A DNA stretch of 64,000 nucleotides, from positions 3,370,560 through 3,434,559 of the forward strand of contig OZ038434.1 in NCBI GenBank assembly GCA_964036275.1, in the 5' to 3' direction. Positions 12,495 through 23,571 of this stretch are shown here, piece after piece. A program made the translations under genes and the position numbers. The DNA is from Litoditis marina. Lineage: Eukaryota; Nematoda; Chromadorea; Rhabditida; Rhabditidae. Position 1 is the first letter of the stretch. Each line of letters starts with the position of its first letter. The notes below the pieces were generated by a model, which was not told the origin of the DNA, did no database searches, and saw only the letters and a program-made list of their open reading frames with translations.

Positions 12495-15400
12495 CTAGCT
12501 CTTGCTATTCACGTAGTCCTGAAATAGGGAGTATAAGAAAAACCTGCTTTGGAGAGAAATTTGGGAAATATAGTTATTACACGTAACACGTTAAAAGTGA
12601 CGATAAAAAAATCCTTCAATGATGCTTACCTGATAGCTAAGAGTAATCTTGCTAGATTGGAATCTGGTCACAGTCACAGAAAGTCGAAACTTCTCATTTA
12701 TAGGACCGTTATAACCTCCCTTCTGGATCAAATTATCGATAGTTTCACGATGGTCCCAACCTGAAATGTGCATAATACGCAGAATATGAAAATAATGGGA
12801 GACCCGCGTTCCGTCCGCTAAATCACGCGAGCCATCGTAAAATCAATTATAGCTCACCGGGTGCTAATTAAAAGTTCAAGCCAATGGCTGCGGACGGTCA
12901 GCGAGCCTGACCAGAAATAGAACCCAAACACAAACTATAAGGGCCCTATCGCGTTTACAAATAAAGTTCCATTGAGAATCTGATAAAGTAGCAATTATGC
13001 GATTTGAAAAAAAAACGTTTTGGAAGAGCTTCTTGAAAATTCAACTGTACATTTCATAAGTTAACTTGCTTTTACTTTCCTTGAGTTTCGATGTGGTCAT
13101 GTAAAATGAGGTCAGTTACACAAGCAACCGGGTTGATATCAACCAAAAACCACCCGGTTGCTTTTGTAAAGAAATATTGTTGCTTTCAGAAAGCAACCGA
13201 AAAGCAACCGAATTGCTTTCTAGAGCCAACCAAACTTTTTTTCACAAAAGCAAGTTGTGTGAAGTAATTGAGCTTGTTGATTTTATTATCAACCAGGTTG
13301 CTTTTGTAATAAGAGGTTGGTTGCTTCTCAAAAGCAATCCGGTTGCTTTTTGGTTGCCTTGAAAATCAACTGAATTTTCTTTACAAAAGCAACCGGGTTG
13401 ACTTTTGGTTGATATCAACCCGATTACTTGTGTAATCCACCGTAAAATGAACATTAATTATCAACTATAATATAGACGTTCTCATTCCTACATGAACTCC
13501 TACAGTATATTCGAATGATTATTGATCGATGAACACATCACGTTTTCGAAATTATTGATCCCTTTATTGTCCTACACTACACAGAACTGGTTACACAGAA
13601 CTCAGAAGCTATGCAGCTTCCTTTTTCTCCTATTGACAAGTTGAAAAATGGGGAAAATGGAAGTATCGCCCCCCACTTTAGTTGGGTCCCCCCGTAGCAC
13701 TTCAACCCCACCCAAGCTGAAACCTGAAAATCTAGGAGAGGGGGGGGAGTCAAAATTCAACTCCGACATTTACTATTGACCCCCCCCCCCCCACCGGGTA
13801 GAACTTCAATGGTGGGGGATCAAACTTCAACGAGTGGGGGGCTGAACTTTAATACCGGAAATGTTTACTTTTTACCCCCCCACACTCAAACTTTTGTATT
13901 GCAGGTGATATATTGAAATATCACCCCCCCCCCCCCCCCCCCCGGTGGGGGAGGTCAAACTATAATTCCCCAAACTTTTGTATTCGACCAGTTCAAGACA
14001 CTACGTTGATTGGTCACCAGCTTATATTTTCTGACTTCACAGATTTACACTCTACATCTGATCTAATCATGAAGCAATTACTGTAGAAATACAAATGAAT
14101 CAGTTTCTAAAATATGTACTTTAATAATGTATACGAATCTTCTTTCTGTTTCTAAACGCACAAGGTTTTTGACGATTAATGCTTTCAATTGATAACTTGA
14201 CAATTCTTCAACAGAAAAACATAGTATTTTAATAAGTTTGTGTCTCTAACTGTAGTTGACCCTTGTAATTAGGCGCACGGCGGCCCGTCCGCTCGACCAA
14301 TTAGTGCGCGCTGCCCGTCCGGTCAACACCCCGAGACCATGCTGACCGTCCGCCTGGAAATCGAGAGAGCCAGCGGACGGGCCGCGGTGCACCCGAAAAT
14401 AATAGTCACTTACAATATGTAACCGGTCAGGACTCTAGAATAGACGCTAATCTTGGTTTCATCTATCGGGAGGGGGCTATTAAAAGCAATATTTGACTCT
14501 GTACCCCAAAAAGCATACACCGAAATGAAAAGAAACTTCCATGTCTGTTTGAACAAATGTTAGATTGTATTCACCGTACTCTATGAAATTAGATACCTTG
14601 CTCGTGGGCGACTTCTGGTAGATAAACTGCACTATGCTGTTGTCTGCCATTGGTGTAATGGATTCGAATACCATGAATTCCCACAGACCAATCGGTATAA
14701 TCACGTGCCGGCTCGAATTTCACAAGTAGCGACACCTGCGAAAAAAAACATAAAACTTATCAGTTGGTTGTCATGGTTGTTGTAAACACGGGCTCTTTTT
14801 TGCCAAAATCCGGAAATTTACTTGTGTTTCATGAAAAATGATAGATTGTCAAGCATTTGAATGGAAAACCGGCTTCCCTAACTCACACCTAAATAATGTG
14901 TGGCCATATTGATGAAAAAACGAAACGTATTCTCACTCCGCAGTACAGATCAGGTAATTCGTGTAGAGCAATAGGCGAGAATCTGGTGTCATTCAGAGCA
15001 CTTGTCAGAGCGTATTCGAAGAGACCTTCATGAAGGCTGAAGGAGTGAAATTATCGACCGGAATGAAGGGTAATTGGGTAATCAATAAATATGCAACTTC
15101 ACGACAAATCTTTTCGATTGAACAGAACCACCTTTCAGTTTCAGATTTCGTGCCTACACAGGGTAACTGCTCTATCGAATGAAATAGCTGAACAAGACAT
15201 GCAAAAACAGAAAAGTACACTCACTGTAGCTTTGAGAATGTCCCGATACATCCGCGTAAACGTAGACTATGTCCTTTTTTCCAAGTCACAAACAAAGGAC
15301 TGAAATAAAGGGTCACTGACAATAAAAGTGAAAGACAATCGAAATCAGAAGGGGTGGATTTCGAGTAACACCGCCGTAAGGAACATTGACTTACAAACAG

Positions 15401-15870
15401 ACCGATCCTGATCGAACTGCTTGTGAACAAAACCATTGAATTGTTAGTTTACTCATGATGTGAAGAACATTTTATGCTATGTCGAGTTGTCAGTTTCCTT
15501 GTTATTTGAAGATCATGATACCCCTGCAAAAGTGACTATTTGGCTCGTTTGTTGCCTTTATAGCACTTATCACTTCTAAAAATGAACTTATGTTTTCTAA
15601 AGATGCCAAAAATGAACGTGGGTCAGCGCCATTTTGACAGGGTATTTCACCCATGGTTATGTCACAATATGATAAGATGTGCATCAGATCTGATGTAAAC
15701 TATGTATACTGTCAACTAACAACTGTAATAATGTAAACTCACAACTTTGAATTGGGAATGGTGTGCGGCACCGCGGGCTTTGACTTGTTTTGAAGAGCGG
15801 CTAGAAGGGTATCGAAACAGTAGAATACCATGTCCTGATTGGCGCCATGCTCCACCGTCTGTTGGTCCAT
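12495..15870 (-). CDS. AMMECR1: AMMECR1-domain protein
   Basis: Member of the AMMECR1 family, conserved from archaea to humans; its biochemical activity is not established. Six exons (complement): 15743-15870 (ATG at 15870), 15225-15299, 14937-15036, 14597-14735, 12630-12760, 12495-12518; 597 bases, 198 residues, essentially the conserved core without the long N-terminal extension of vertebrate AMMECR1. The family signature LRGCIGTF is present at about residue 60, preceded by PLFVTWKKG. Also seen are LFEYALTSALNDTRFSPI, VSLLVKFEPARDYTDWSVG, HGIRIHY, YLPEVAHEQGWD, and the C-terminal IQKGGYNGPI and VTRFQSSKITLSYQ. The last exon encodes only seven residues and the stop. An ATCTTCAG acceptor lies 15 bases upstream of the ATG. 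It converges on the BTB gene with only 155 bp between stop codons and diverges from UQCC1. The 1.8-kb intron at 12761-14596 is full of repeats. Confidence 0.94.
13110..13441. mobile_element. Foldback MITE built on CAACCGGTTGC, perfect 9-bp target duplication
   Basis: 332-bp element inside an AMMECR1 intron. The ends are GGTCAGTTACACAAGCAACC and, on the other strand, GGTGGATTACACAAGTAATC, with GTTGATATCAACC palindromes in both arms. It is flanked by identical GTAAAATGA at 13101-13109 and 13442-13450. It has the same overall design as the elements at 2487, 4730 and 11222. Confidence 0.88.
13660..13990. repeat. C/G-tract region in an AMMECR1 intron
   Basis: Several C runs, the longest being about 19 C at 13924-13942, alternate with short AACTTCAA-type blocks and G runs of six to eight. 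No coding potential. Such tracts could form G-quadruplexes on the minus strand. Confidence 0.7.
14272..14392. repeat. GC-rich short inverted repeat in an AMMECR1 intron
   Basis: About 120 bp. The left arm GGCGCACGGCGGCCCGTCCG pairs with a right arm CGGACGGGCCGCGGTGCACC. A related CCGTCCGC/GCGGACGG pair is seen, decayed, at about 12800-12915 in the same intron. Confidence 0.6.
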
Positions 15871-15886
15871 ACCAAGATCTGAACAC

Positions 15887-16821
15887 TGAAGATGTAACTG
15901 AGAGAGATGGAGAGAGAGAGACAGAATAGAGAGAGAGAGAAAACAGAGAGAGAGAGAATAGAGAGAGAGAGAGAGATTCAAAGAGAAAGAAGGAGAGAAA
16001 CATAGCTAGATGATAGGTGTTAGGTGAACGCAATAGAGAAGATGTGACGCGGATGGAGAGAGAGAGAGAGAGAGAGAGAGAAGAGACATAGGTAGAGAAG
16101 AGAGCGAGCGAGCGATAGATAAATAGAGGAGGAGAGGAAGGGGGGGGGGGGGGGGGGGGTAGATGATAGGTGAATGAAATAAAGCATTTGAGACAATAAA
16201 GAGAGAGAGAGTGTGGAGGAGAGAGGGGTAGAGAGTAAGATGGAGAGTGAGAGAGCGAGAGAAACACAGAGAGAGAGAGATCCAACCAATTCATAACATC
16301 ATACGTCATATCATAAACTCAAATCAATTAGCAACATAAGGAAAGAAGACTTAGTTTGCAGTTCCAGGGGATTCAAGGTATTGAACAGGTTAGAGTGAAA
16401 CAGGAAATATATTTGAGCTTTCAAATAGTACCGAAAATAGATCAAAGAGTATAAAAAACAGCTGACATATTTTTTTAAAGCGCGCGCGTGATCTGGAATA
16501 ATTTTTGGTGTCACGACAGGCCAAACAAAATGTAACTGGCACGTAACCTTGCGACCAGTCGTTTTAAATTTAAAAATTTGTTGAAAAAATATATAATATC
16601 GATCGTTTGTGTTTCTCGGTTTTTGATTCTTTGACATGTTTCTCTCTGAACTTGTGTTATGCAATCATGGCTGAAGTTGATTAATATGTGTGGGCATGAC
16701 TCCTCAACGTGAGAATCTGTGCGTGAGAAACGCTGCCATCAAACTTCCTTCTTCTATTTCATCCCGTTCATCATCTTTAATAAATAGCCCTGTTGTTAAC
16801 TGTCTCTTCTTCAGGCGTTCC
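15887..16821. promoter_or_regulatory. Divergent promoter region AMMECR1/UQCC1, with a GA microsatellite
   Basis: About 0.95 kb between the two divergent starts. The AMMECR1-proximal part (15898-16282) is (GA)n microsatellite with a run of about 19 G at 16141-16159. No TATA box recognised. Confidence 0.55.
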
Positions 16822-19800
16822 ATGTTTCTGCGAAGAGCAGCTTCGCATGCGGTCAATCCCGCTCGATTCTCCGCCATAGCACAGTCCTCCTCTCCATCCT
16901 TCAGCAATGCTGCAAATCAGGTACATATCTTCACATTCACATGCAACTATATATTCTACCGGTCATAAACAAGATTCGTTTCCATAGTTTAAAGTGCGTG
17001 AAAGTTAGCCCTGCTTCTTGTTCAACAGCCAGAACGCGCATGTATAGTTGCATAGCCAAGACCAAGACCCCATATGACATATGAGAGCGGATTCCGATGT
17101 TCCAAAAAGTGGGAAAGTTTGCGACTCGCAACCTAACGTATTTTATACTAAATCATTGGAAAATTGCCAGCAAATAGATGGAAATCGCAGTTTGAGAGGA
17201 GTTTGAACTGCAAACCAAGCCACTCGGAGTGAACGAAGATCGGGTCATGCTCAACTCAACTTTAGTGGCGGGTTTGCGGTCCGTTTCGCCGATGTCGCTG
17301 TCAGTTCAGGAAAATAGAAAAACTTTTATAAAATACATCATTCATGGGTCGGTACAAACTGCAAACTATCCAACATTCACTCGAGAACCGAAATGTTCCA
17401 AATCCTGTTCGTATTCTGAGGTTCGCTGCTAGTGTACACATAACACACCATGCTACGAGAACGTGAACTTATTAATGCTGTAATGATTTTTTATTCTCCA
17501 GCCCTCCTCCAATTCTGGCACCCGACGTACCGTAGATGACGTCACGCAATCTCTTCTGTCCGCCCCATTGACCCGTGTTCCGAAGCCGCTCACACGTATT
17601 GCCGCCGCCCTTAAGAGCAAGTTCACCAAGGACAACATTGATCCAAATCTTAAGGGGGTAGGTTGTTAATAGGTGTCTTAAAAAACTATTTTTCAACGTT
17701 ATCTTCCGATTTTCCGAGAAAGTTCCGAAAACGGTCTCCTTGCTTCTAGAAAGCTCAAATTTGCAAAGAACTTTGCGATTCAATTATGAAACCAAGTTTT
17801 TTCTTTTTCTTTGAGACTGAAAGACGAATTTGAGGCGTTTGAATTTTTCGAACTTTTTGATTCAGATGTTACTCTTTTCCAGCTTCTTGATGGTGCTTCC
17901 GCTCAACTATACTACGATTGCGCCAATAATTTCAACTATGAAAAGCTGTGTGCATGTGAGTTTTTTAACCTAGTACGTAATTTCAATGTTTGACTTGGTT
18001 GTTTGTTTGTTTCTTTCTTTGTTGCACAATGCACTTAGACCGGAGAACCGAAAGTAAAAAAGCATCTGTTGAAGTTGATTAACACAGTGCGTTAAACTTC
18101 GTATTTGTAGACATTAATTAAACTTGAACATTTTATTGTCCAGTTATTTAGAGTTACACTAAAATTATTCGTACATAGTAGCTCATTCCGCTCCTATTCC
18201 CAAACGTGGCAACTTTGATATTTCCATATTATACTTCTCTTATCCAATGTGTTGCAGCATTTGGACTTCCGGACTATATGTCATCATGGTACAAGCTAAC
18301 GCTCATGCACTCTTGGTAAGATACTCTTCCTTTCGCTTCTTTCTTCATAATTCTCAAAAGTGTTCATTAATGTTCCAGATAGTTTGTATGTCTCTAGTTT
18401 TCTCTCAATTGGAGCAGATACGGTCATTATCTCATTTTTTGATTTCGCGCGAAAGAGATAGTTCAGAAATATGGCTTCGCTTCCCTCTTGTATCTTGTAT
18501 CTTTATCTTCGTACCAAATGCCCCCACTCTTTCATGGTTATTCCAATCATTTCTCTCTTTAGGATGGTTCTAATGAGAGTCCATGTTTCCCTAGACGCTG
18601 ATGCCTATCTGCGTTTGCAACGAGGTCTTTTAGCCACAATGTGGATGGATGTGGACCAGAGACTCGCCATTGTCGGGGTAAGATTGTATCGATATCACAG
18701 TAAAGTAGTCCAAATAGCGAAAACAAGTGGCTCGACCAATTTTCTGACCAATTTACTAGAGAATCGGGTACTTCCCTAACCGAACCGGTGACTTCGTTAC
18801 TTGGAACCGACTGGTTTTCCAGTGACCGAACCGTAAAACCAAACCGCCAACCGAACCATGATGTTTTGTGAACCGATCCGGGTAACCGCGAGTTTAGATG
18901 GGATCCATGACTTTTCTTTTTCCATAGGGTCCTTGAACCAACACTGTGATACTTTTTGACAGGAGGAGCTGAAGCAGGTTATGACGGCGAAATCCGACAT
19001 GAAACACATGCACGGACTGCATTTACAGACGTTTCTCGAGTATGATGAGGTGAGGTGGTTTGATTAGATGTTTATTTGTGTTTGCAGCTGTTAAGTATCT
19101 TCCTATCCGTATTAAAAAGTTATGGAAGGTATCAACTTTTGTAGTTTGTTGTTATCTAATAAGCGTACATCATGAAAGTAATCTAATTGTGAATGTTTGT
19201 TAGTATTCAATTGAACATGTGGTTTTACTGGTTAGTGGTTCAGTGACTAAAAAAATTGTCTACATAAGTTTGTGTACCGTTGCCCATATTGTGTAATAAA
19301 TACTATAGTATTATTATTGTTCTTTCCATTATAAACTGTTATAAATATCATTATAGGGTTTCCTGCACGACGACCGTGTTCTGGCAGCTGCCGTCTGGCG
19401 CTGTCTGTACATGCAAAGATCGTGCGATCCCATCCATGTTCTGCGAGTAGTCACCTATATCAGATCTACGGTATGTTGTTTCCATATACCACCAAGGGTC
19501 TCATTTTCTCTGAAAGCTCGCGAAACCCCTTTCTTTTTTTGAGTCAGGGCCCCAACAAAGTAGTTCAAAACTGCGATTTTCATCAATTATTTGCAAGCAA
19601 TATAAATGTATTTAGAGACCAAACAACACAATATATTCATCAACTCAGCCACTGTTGGGGGGGGGGGGGGGTGTTCTCGCGATTCGACCCCCTTCATCTA
19701 AAATACGTCGAAAGTGATGAAACGCTCGGGAGAGTTTTAGGATCATAGCATAAGTCTAAAGCGGAGTACAATACAAATTAGGATTGGAAAGTCAACAACT

Positions 19801-20323
19801 AGACTTCTATTTTTAAAAGGCATGCTTGTTGTGTAGTATGTAACGGTAGTTTACCATGTGTGACGACAAACTGCCTTTATGGTATTCAGAATTCAGTAAT
19901 TCAGTTATCGGCTGCTGAAATACCTAGCTACACATCAGAATTCAGAAACGTCCTGTAAAAAAGTGCACGACAGCGAACGTTTATTCACGTTCATTTCACG
20001 TCTTAGGCTGCTGTCATATTTCGAGCCCCGGGATTAGGAGTCCGCGACGCGAAGCTGCAAACGATATGTATCGATTGAGCCTGTAACATCTGGATGCTCA
20101 ATCGATACTCATAGTTTGCATCTTCGTGCCGCTACTTCCTAAACTTGAGGCTTGAAATATGACCGTAACCTTAGATTCTCGTTAATATTGTGTGTATTTT
20201 TAGGTGGCATGGCTGGATACGTTGGATGTGGATACGATACTGGTAGATGGAGTCAGGGACTGGCGGCAACTGAAACCAAAAGACAGCACGGCTGGCGACA
20301 ACGGGTCTCGCGAGGAATTGTAG
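16822..20323 (+). CDS. UQCC1: Ubiquinol-cytochrome c reductase complex assembly factor 1
   Basis: Mitochondrial chaperone (CBP3 family) needed for cytochrome b synthesis and complex III assembly. Eight exons: 16822-16920, 17502-17657, 17883-17955, 18258-18315, 18563-18677, 18963-19049, 19357-19470, 20204-20323; 822 bases, 273 residues, all phases consistent. The first about 35 residues are arginine-, serine- and alanine-rich without acidic residues (MFLRRAASHAVNPARFSAIA), as expected of a matrix-targeting presequence. The chaperone domain covers about residues 85-255, with LYYDCANN, LPDYMSSWYKLTLMHSWMVLMRV, LLATMWMDVDQRL, HLQTFLEYDEGFLHDDRVLAAAVWRCLY and VTYIRSTVAWLD. The start is the first ATG after a TCTTCTTCAG acceptor ending at 16814; an in-frame ATG further upstream (16690) would precede that acceptor and is less likely. 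Introns contain a TTA-flanked MITE and decayed repeats. Confidence 0.94.
18735..18900. repeat. Decayed CCGAACC-rich repeat in a UQCC1 intron
   Basis: The intron at 18678-18962 contains repeated ACCGAACC motifs like those in the elements at 2487 and 48737, but the ends and target duplication are not recognisable. Confidence 0.4.
19656..19671 (+). repeat. Poly-G tract in a UQCC1 intron
   Basis: Uninterrupted run of about 15 G in the intron at 19471-20203. Confidence 0.7.
20006..20170. mobile_element. MITE with TTA target duplication in the last UQCC1 intron
   Basis: 165-bp element. Its ends GGCTGCTGTCATATTTCGAG and, on the other strand, GGTTACGGTCATATTTCAAG form an inverted repeat that continues inward with GAAGCTGCAAAC / GTTTGCATCTTC. 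TTA lies on both sides (20003-20005, 20171-20173), suggesting a PIF/Harbinger-type element. It ends only 33 bp before the acceptor of the last exon. Confidence 0.65.
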
Positions 20324-21865
20324 AAGCATACTGTAGCAGCACAGAGATGATCGAGCGAAGTTTTCAACTGAAATTTATTGATTATATGTAAAATGAAATC
20401 ACCATCTTCAAAAACTCTTTTTTCAGTTAAGTAAGTTTCTCAAACTTTATCACTGATCGATAGATTACGATCCTGAAGTTATTATTTTTTCTAGTTAGAT
20501 GATGATAGTTTTTCATCAGTAGATGGAGCAAAATAGTAATTTTATAGTTACAGGATTTTAAGTTGTGCAGCGTAGATACACGAGTGGCTTCTTCAGTCTT
20601 GTTGTTTTAGATCTTTATTAGGCGATTTAGTAATTTTTAAATTATAATATCGATTTTTTGGTTTATGCTCCAGTAAGAGTTACAATAGTGAGAAATAGTC
20701 AGTTGCGAGATATTTGGTCTTTCAATAGATTGCTAAGTTTTCGCAATTCGTTACGTCAATTCCCGTTGAGAATGTATGTGCCTTTGTTGACTTTTTAGCT
20801 GAATTGAATTGTTTGGTTAGAATGTTGATTCATGTACTTTTTGTACATATGTGCTAGTAATGAACATATTATAGACACAATTTTGTTCCGAGAAGTCAAA
20901 CACAACCTTAGTTGAATACACAATTGTTTCTATTATACTAGAACAACGTAACTCCCTCCCCCTCCTCTATTTCATCTCTTTCTTGCCCTTTCTCTATCTA
21001 TCTCTCTCTTTCCCTCTGTCTTTCTCCCTCTGTCTCACTCTCTCCCTCTCTATCTTTCTCTTTCTTTCTATCTCTCTCTCTCTCATTTTCCCTCTCAAAT
21101 CAGTTCTTTCTCTCCGGAAGTAAGTCACAACGGCGCAGTATCGAGTTGGCGGGACTTCTTCAAATGTGATTCAACAACAAATTGATATTCAAGCAGGAGT
21201 GTAAATTATATATACTTTACCAAACACTACTTTTCTCTAAGATTATTTACAAACGCATTATGATAATTATACATTTTCGCACGATCCACTATCTCTTTTA
21301 AAACACTTGGGTTTTTGGTGAAATTGTATATTTTCTCCTCCTTCACTGTCCTATAATTTAGGACATCGTTTTGGACGAGTTGGAAGTTTGTGAAACTTTG
21401 ACTGCCCAAATATTTTTGTGAAAATCTGTTGCGATTACACTTTTGTTCATGTTTGATACACGTTACGTGTGCGTTTCCTAAAGTTTTGACAACCCCATTC
21501 CTTTGCGTTTCTTGAAATCGTTGTGCTAGTTTTACCTAACTGTTTGTGTCTGCAATTTTGAGCACATCCCATGAGAAAGTACGAAAACCTATTGTGTCGG
21601 TTTTGGCTATCCGAAAAGTTCGACTTTTCTTCTCGGGTTTGCCTTCGATTGATGGTAATATATCTGATATGTATTGATTAGAACTGAGCTGTCACCATTA
21701 GTTGGCATAGATGTTGTAACATACGGGGTGAGAGGGAGAGAGCAACATACATACCCCCGGGCGGATGTAGACCCATCTACCACCGAGTATACTACTTTTT
21801 CATGCTCTCGTTGCTAGTTACAGTATGAACGTACACTTTCTTTTATCATTTTAACCAAGTACATC

Positions 21866-22853
21866 GAGTACGACAGCTGCTGGATGGACTGGAAGAAGTA
21901 GCGAGAGACTTATTATCTTTCTGAGGGACGTTGAATTATATCTGGTTTAAAAAAGTAATATTCTTGATCTTTGAACTTTTCGAATTTCAAAACGTACAAC
22001 TCTTCACTACATTCCATCCTTCTATCCATTTTATAGTAAGATGCTATAGATGAAGATGTTATAGATGAAGATTTAAGATGAATGAGTTATAGTAAGAGCT
22101 CACCTTTTTTACCATTTTAACTGAGCATACTACATTTCATCTTCTCGGCGATGGTTACAGTATATAAGTAACAATATATAACATGATAATTGAGGTTATA
22201 GCATGTTCTTTGCATGTTAAAAAGTACAGACCCGGATGCAAACATTTGAATCTATGAAAAAAATGTTTTAACACGATAAAAACAGCGTGGAAATTTAGCT
22301 TTTCATCTATCTATACCAGCAGTAAATTGAATAGTCATGTAAAGTTAGCATTTTAATGAGGCATCGTGCACTTTGTCATTGCACGTTTCGGAGTTCTGCC
22401 GTGTTTCACATGTTCCACGTGCCTTTGCAATTGACTAATAGTATATCTGTATCTTTTCTTTTTATGCTTTCTCGTCTCCCTTATTTTTTTTCTCTCACCT
22501 TTTATTATGCCCCCCCCCCTTCAGATTTTGAGCTCTCACCAGACTGTGTGTGCCACTTTCTACTGTGTCGTGTACGTCGCGATCACTTTTGAAACTTATT
22601 ATAATGCTTTAGAACTCGTCGAATAGGCATTATTGTGTGAATAGAAAATGCTCGCTTCCGAAAATCGATAATTGCGGTTTCGGCCATGGTTTAATGTTGT
22701 AGTCGACGACAGCTGCTGGATGCACTGGAAAAAGTAGGGCGAGACTTATTATCTTCCTGAGTGACGTTGAATTATGTCTGATTTGAAGAAGTTATGTTCT
22801 TTGATCTTTGAACTTTTCGAGTTTTGAAACGTCTAACTCTTCGCTTTACTTTT
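21866..22853 (+). repeat. Two diverged direct copies of a 145-bp sequence
   Basis: The copies at 21866-22012 and 22700-22853 share CGACAGCTGCTGGATG, GAGACTTATTATCTT, GACGTTGAATTAT and TTGATCTTTGAACTTTTCGA in the same order and orientation. No open frame is conserved between them. A segmental duplication or a dispersed repeat is likely. Confidence 0.7.
22312..22445. mobile_element. TATAC-ended MITE, copy 1 of 4
   Basis: About 134 bp with imperfect terminal inverted repeats (TATAC...AATAGTCATGTAAAG and its complement in CACGTGCCTTTGCAATTGAC...GTATA). Related copies lie at 37301-37431, 38475-38607 and 43429-43568. TA at the ends suggests a Tc1/mariner-type origin; this is inference. Confidence 0.6.
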
Positions 22854-23541
22854 CGAGCTAAGTGCTGAACACCCCCCTCTCTGAATCTTCAAAAAAATAT
22901 CGCTAAATCGATTAACTAAATGATAGTAGCATGAAAACCGTTCAAATCTGAAAGTCTTTGGTTCGCCGAAGGGAAAATCCATTTTCGCTCTTGATCTCAA
23001 CAACTTATTGGTAGTTTTCGTTCGTCTTTTCTATATCGAATGAAATTAGAATGAATGTATCTGGTAAAAACACGAAATAACAAAGTAACAAACTTTCTCG
23101 ATTTGTTAGACTGGGACACTCTTTTAACGGTAATGCATGAGTGCAGACTTCAAGTACACCCATCTATTACATTTCAACATCTGCTCAGGAGACGAAAGAG
23201 TGCTCAGTAATGAGTTTCCTGGTTTGAGAGAGATTATCTTTCCATGAAGACAAAACTCACTATTCAGTTTTCATGAATGGGTTTTGTAAGTTCAATGTAG
23301 TAACTTCAATAGTAGTCCGCGAGACGACATTCATTCTTAATTGAAAAGGTTGTGCAATTTGTGATGCTCACCTCGTACACCTAGCTATTAAATTTATTTT
23401 GATAGCTTCTTTGTTTACTCACTTTCTCTATTTTTCCCTATCTTCCTCTTTCTCGCTCTCTCTCTCTTTTTTCTCTTTCTGTCTCTCCCTCAATCCATCT
23501 CTATCTCTCTTTTTTTTCAGTCTTCGATCGACCGTTTGTCC

Positions 23542-23559
23542 ATGGCGATTTGCCCCTGA
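23542..23559 (+). promoter_or_regulatory. Possible upstream ORF in the ASPH leader
   Basis: ATG GCG ATT TGC CCC TGA lies between the TTTTTTTCAG acceptor ending at 23520 and the proposed ATG at 23572. If the leader starts at that acceptor, ribosomes meet this five-codon frame first. Depends on exon 1 being right. Confidence 0.35.
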
Positions 23560-23571
23560 AACCCCCTTGAA

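Larger units (their letters stand above)
20324..23571. other. Gene-poor intergenic region UQCC1-ASPH
   Basis: No gene supported on either strand. It contains CT microsatellites (20952-21115 and 23415-23520), a direct duplication of about 145 bp (21866-22012 and 22700-22853), a short inverted-repeat element (22312-22445) and AT-rich sequence. The region immediately before 23572 should include the ASPH promoter. Confidence 0.5.

Noticed and set aside
15716..16309. 197-residue open frame on the minus strand
   Set aside because: It is a Ser/Leu-rich translation of a GA microsatellite (SLSLSLS). Only its end overlaps the true first AMMECR1 exon, in another frame.
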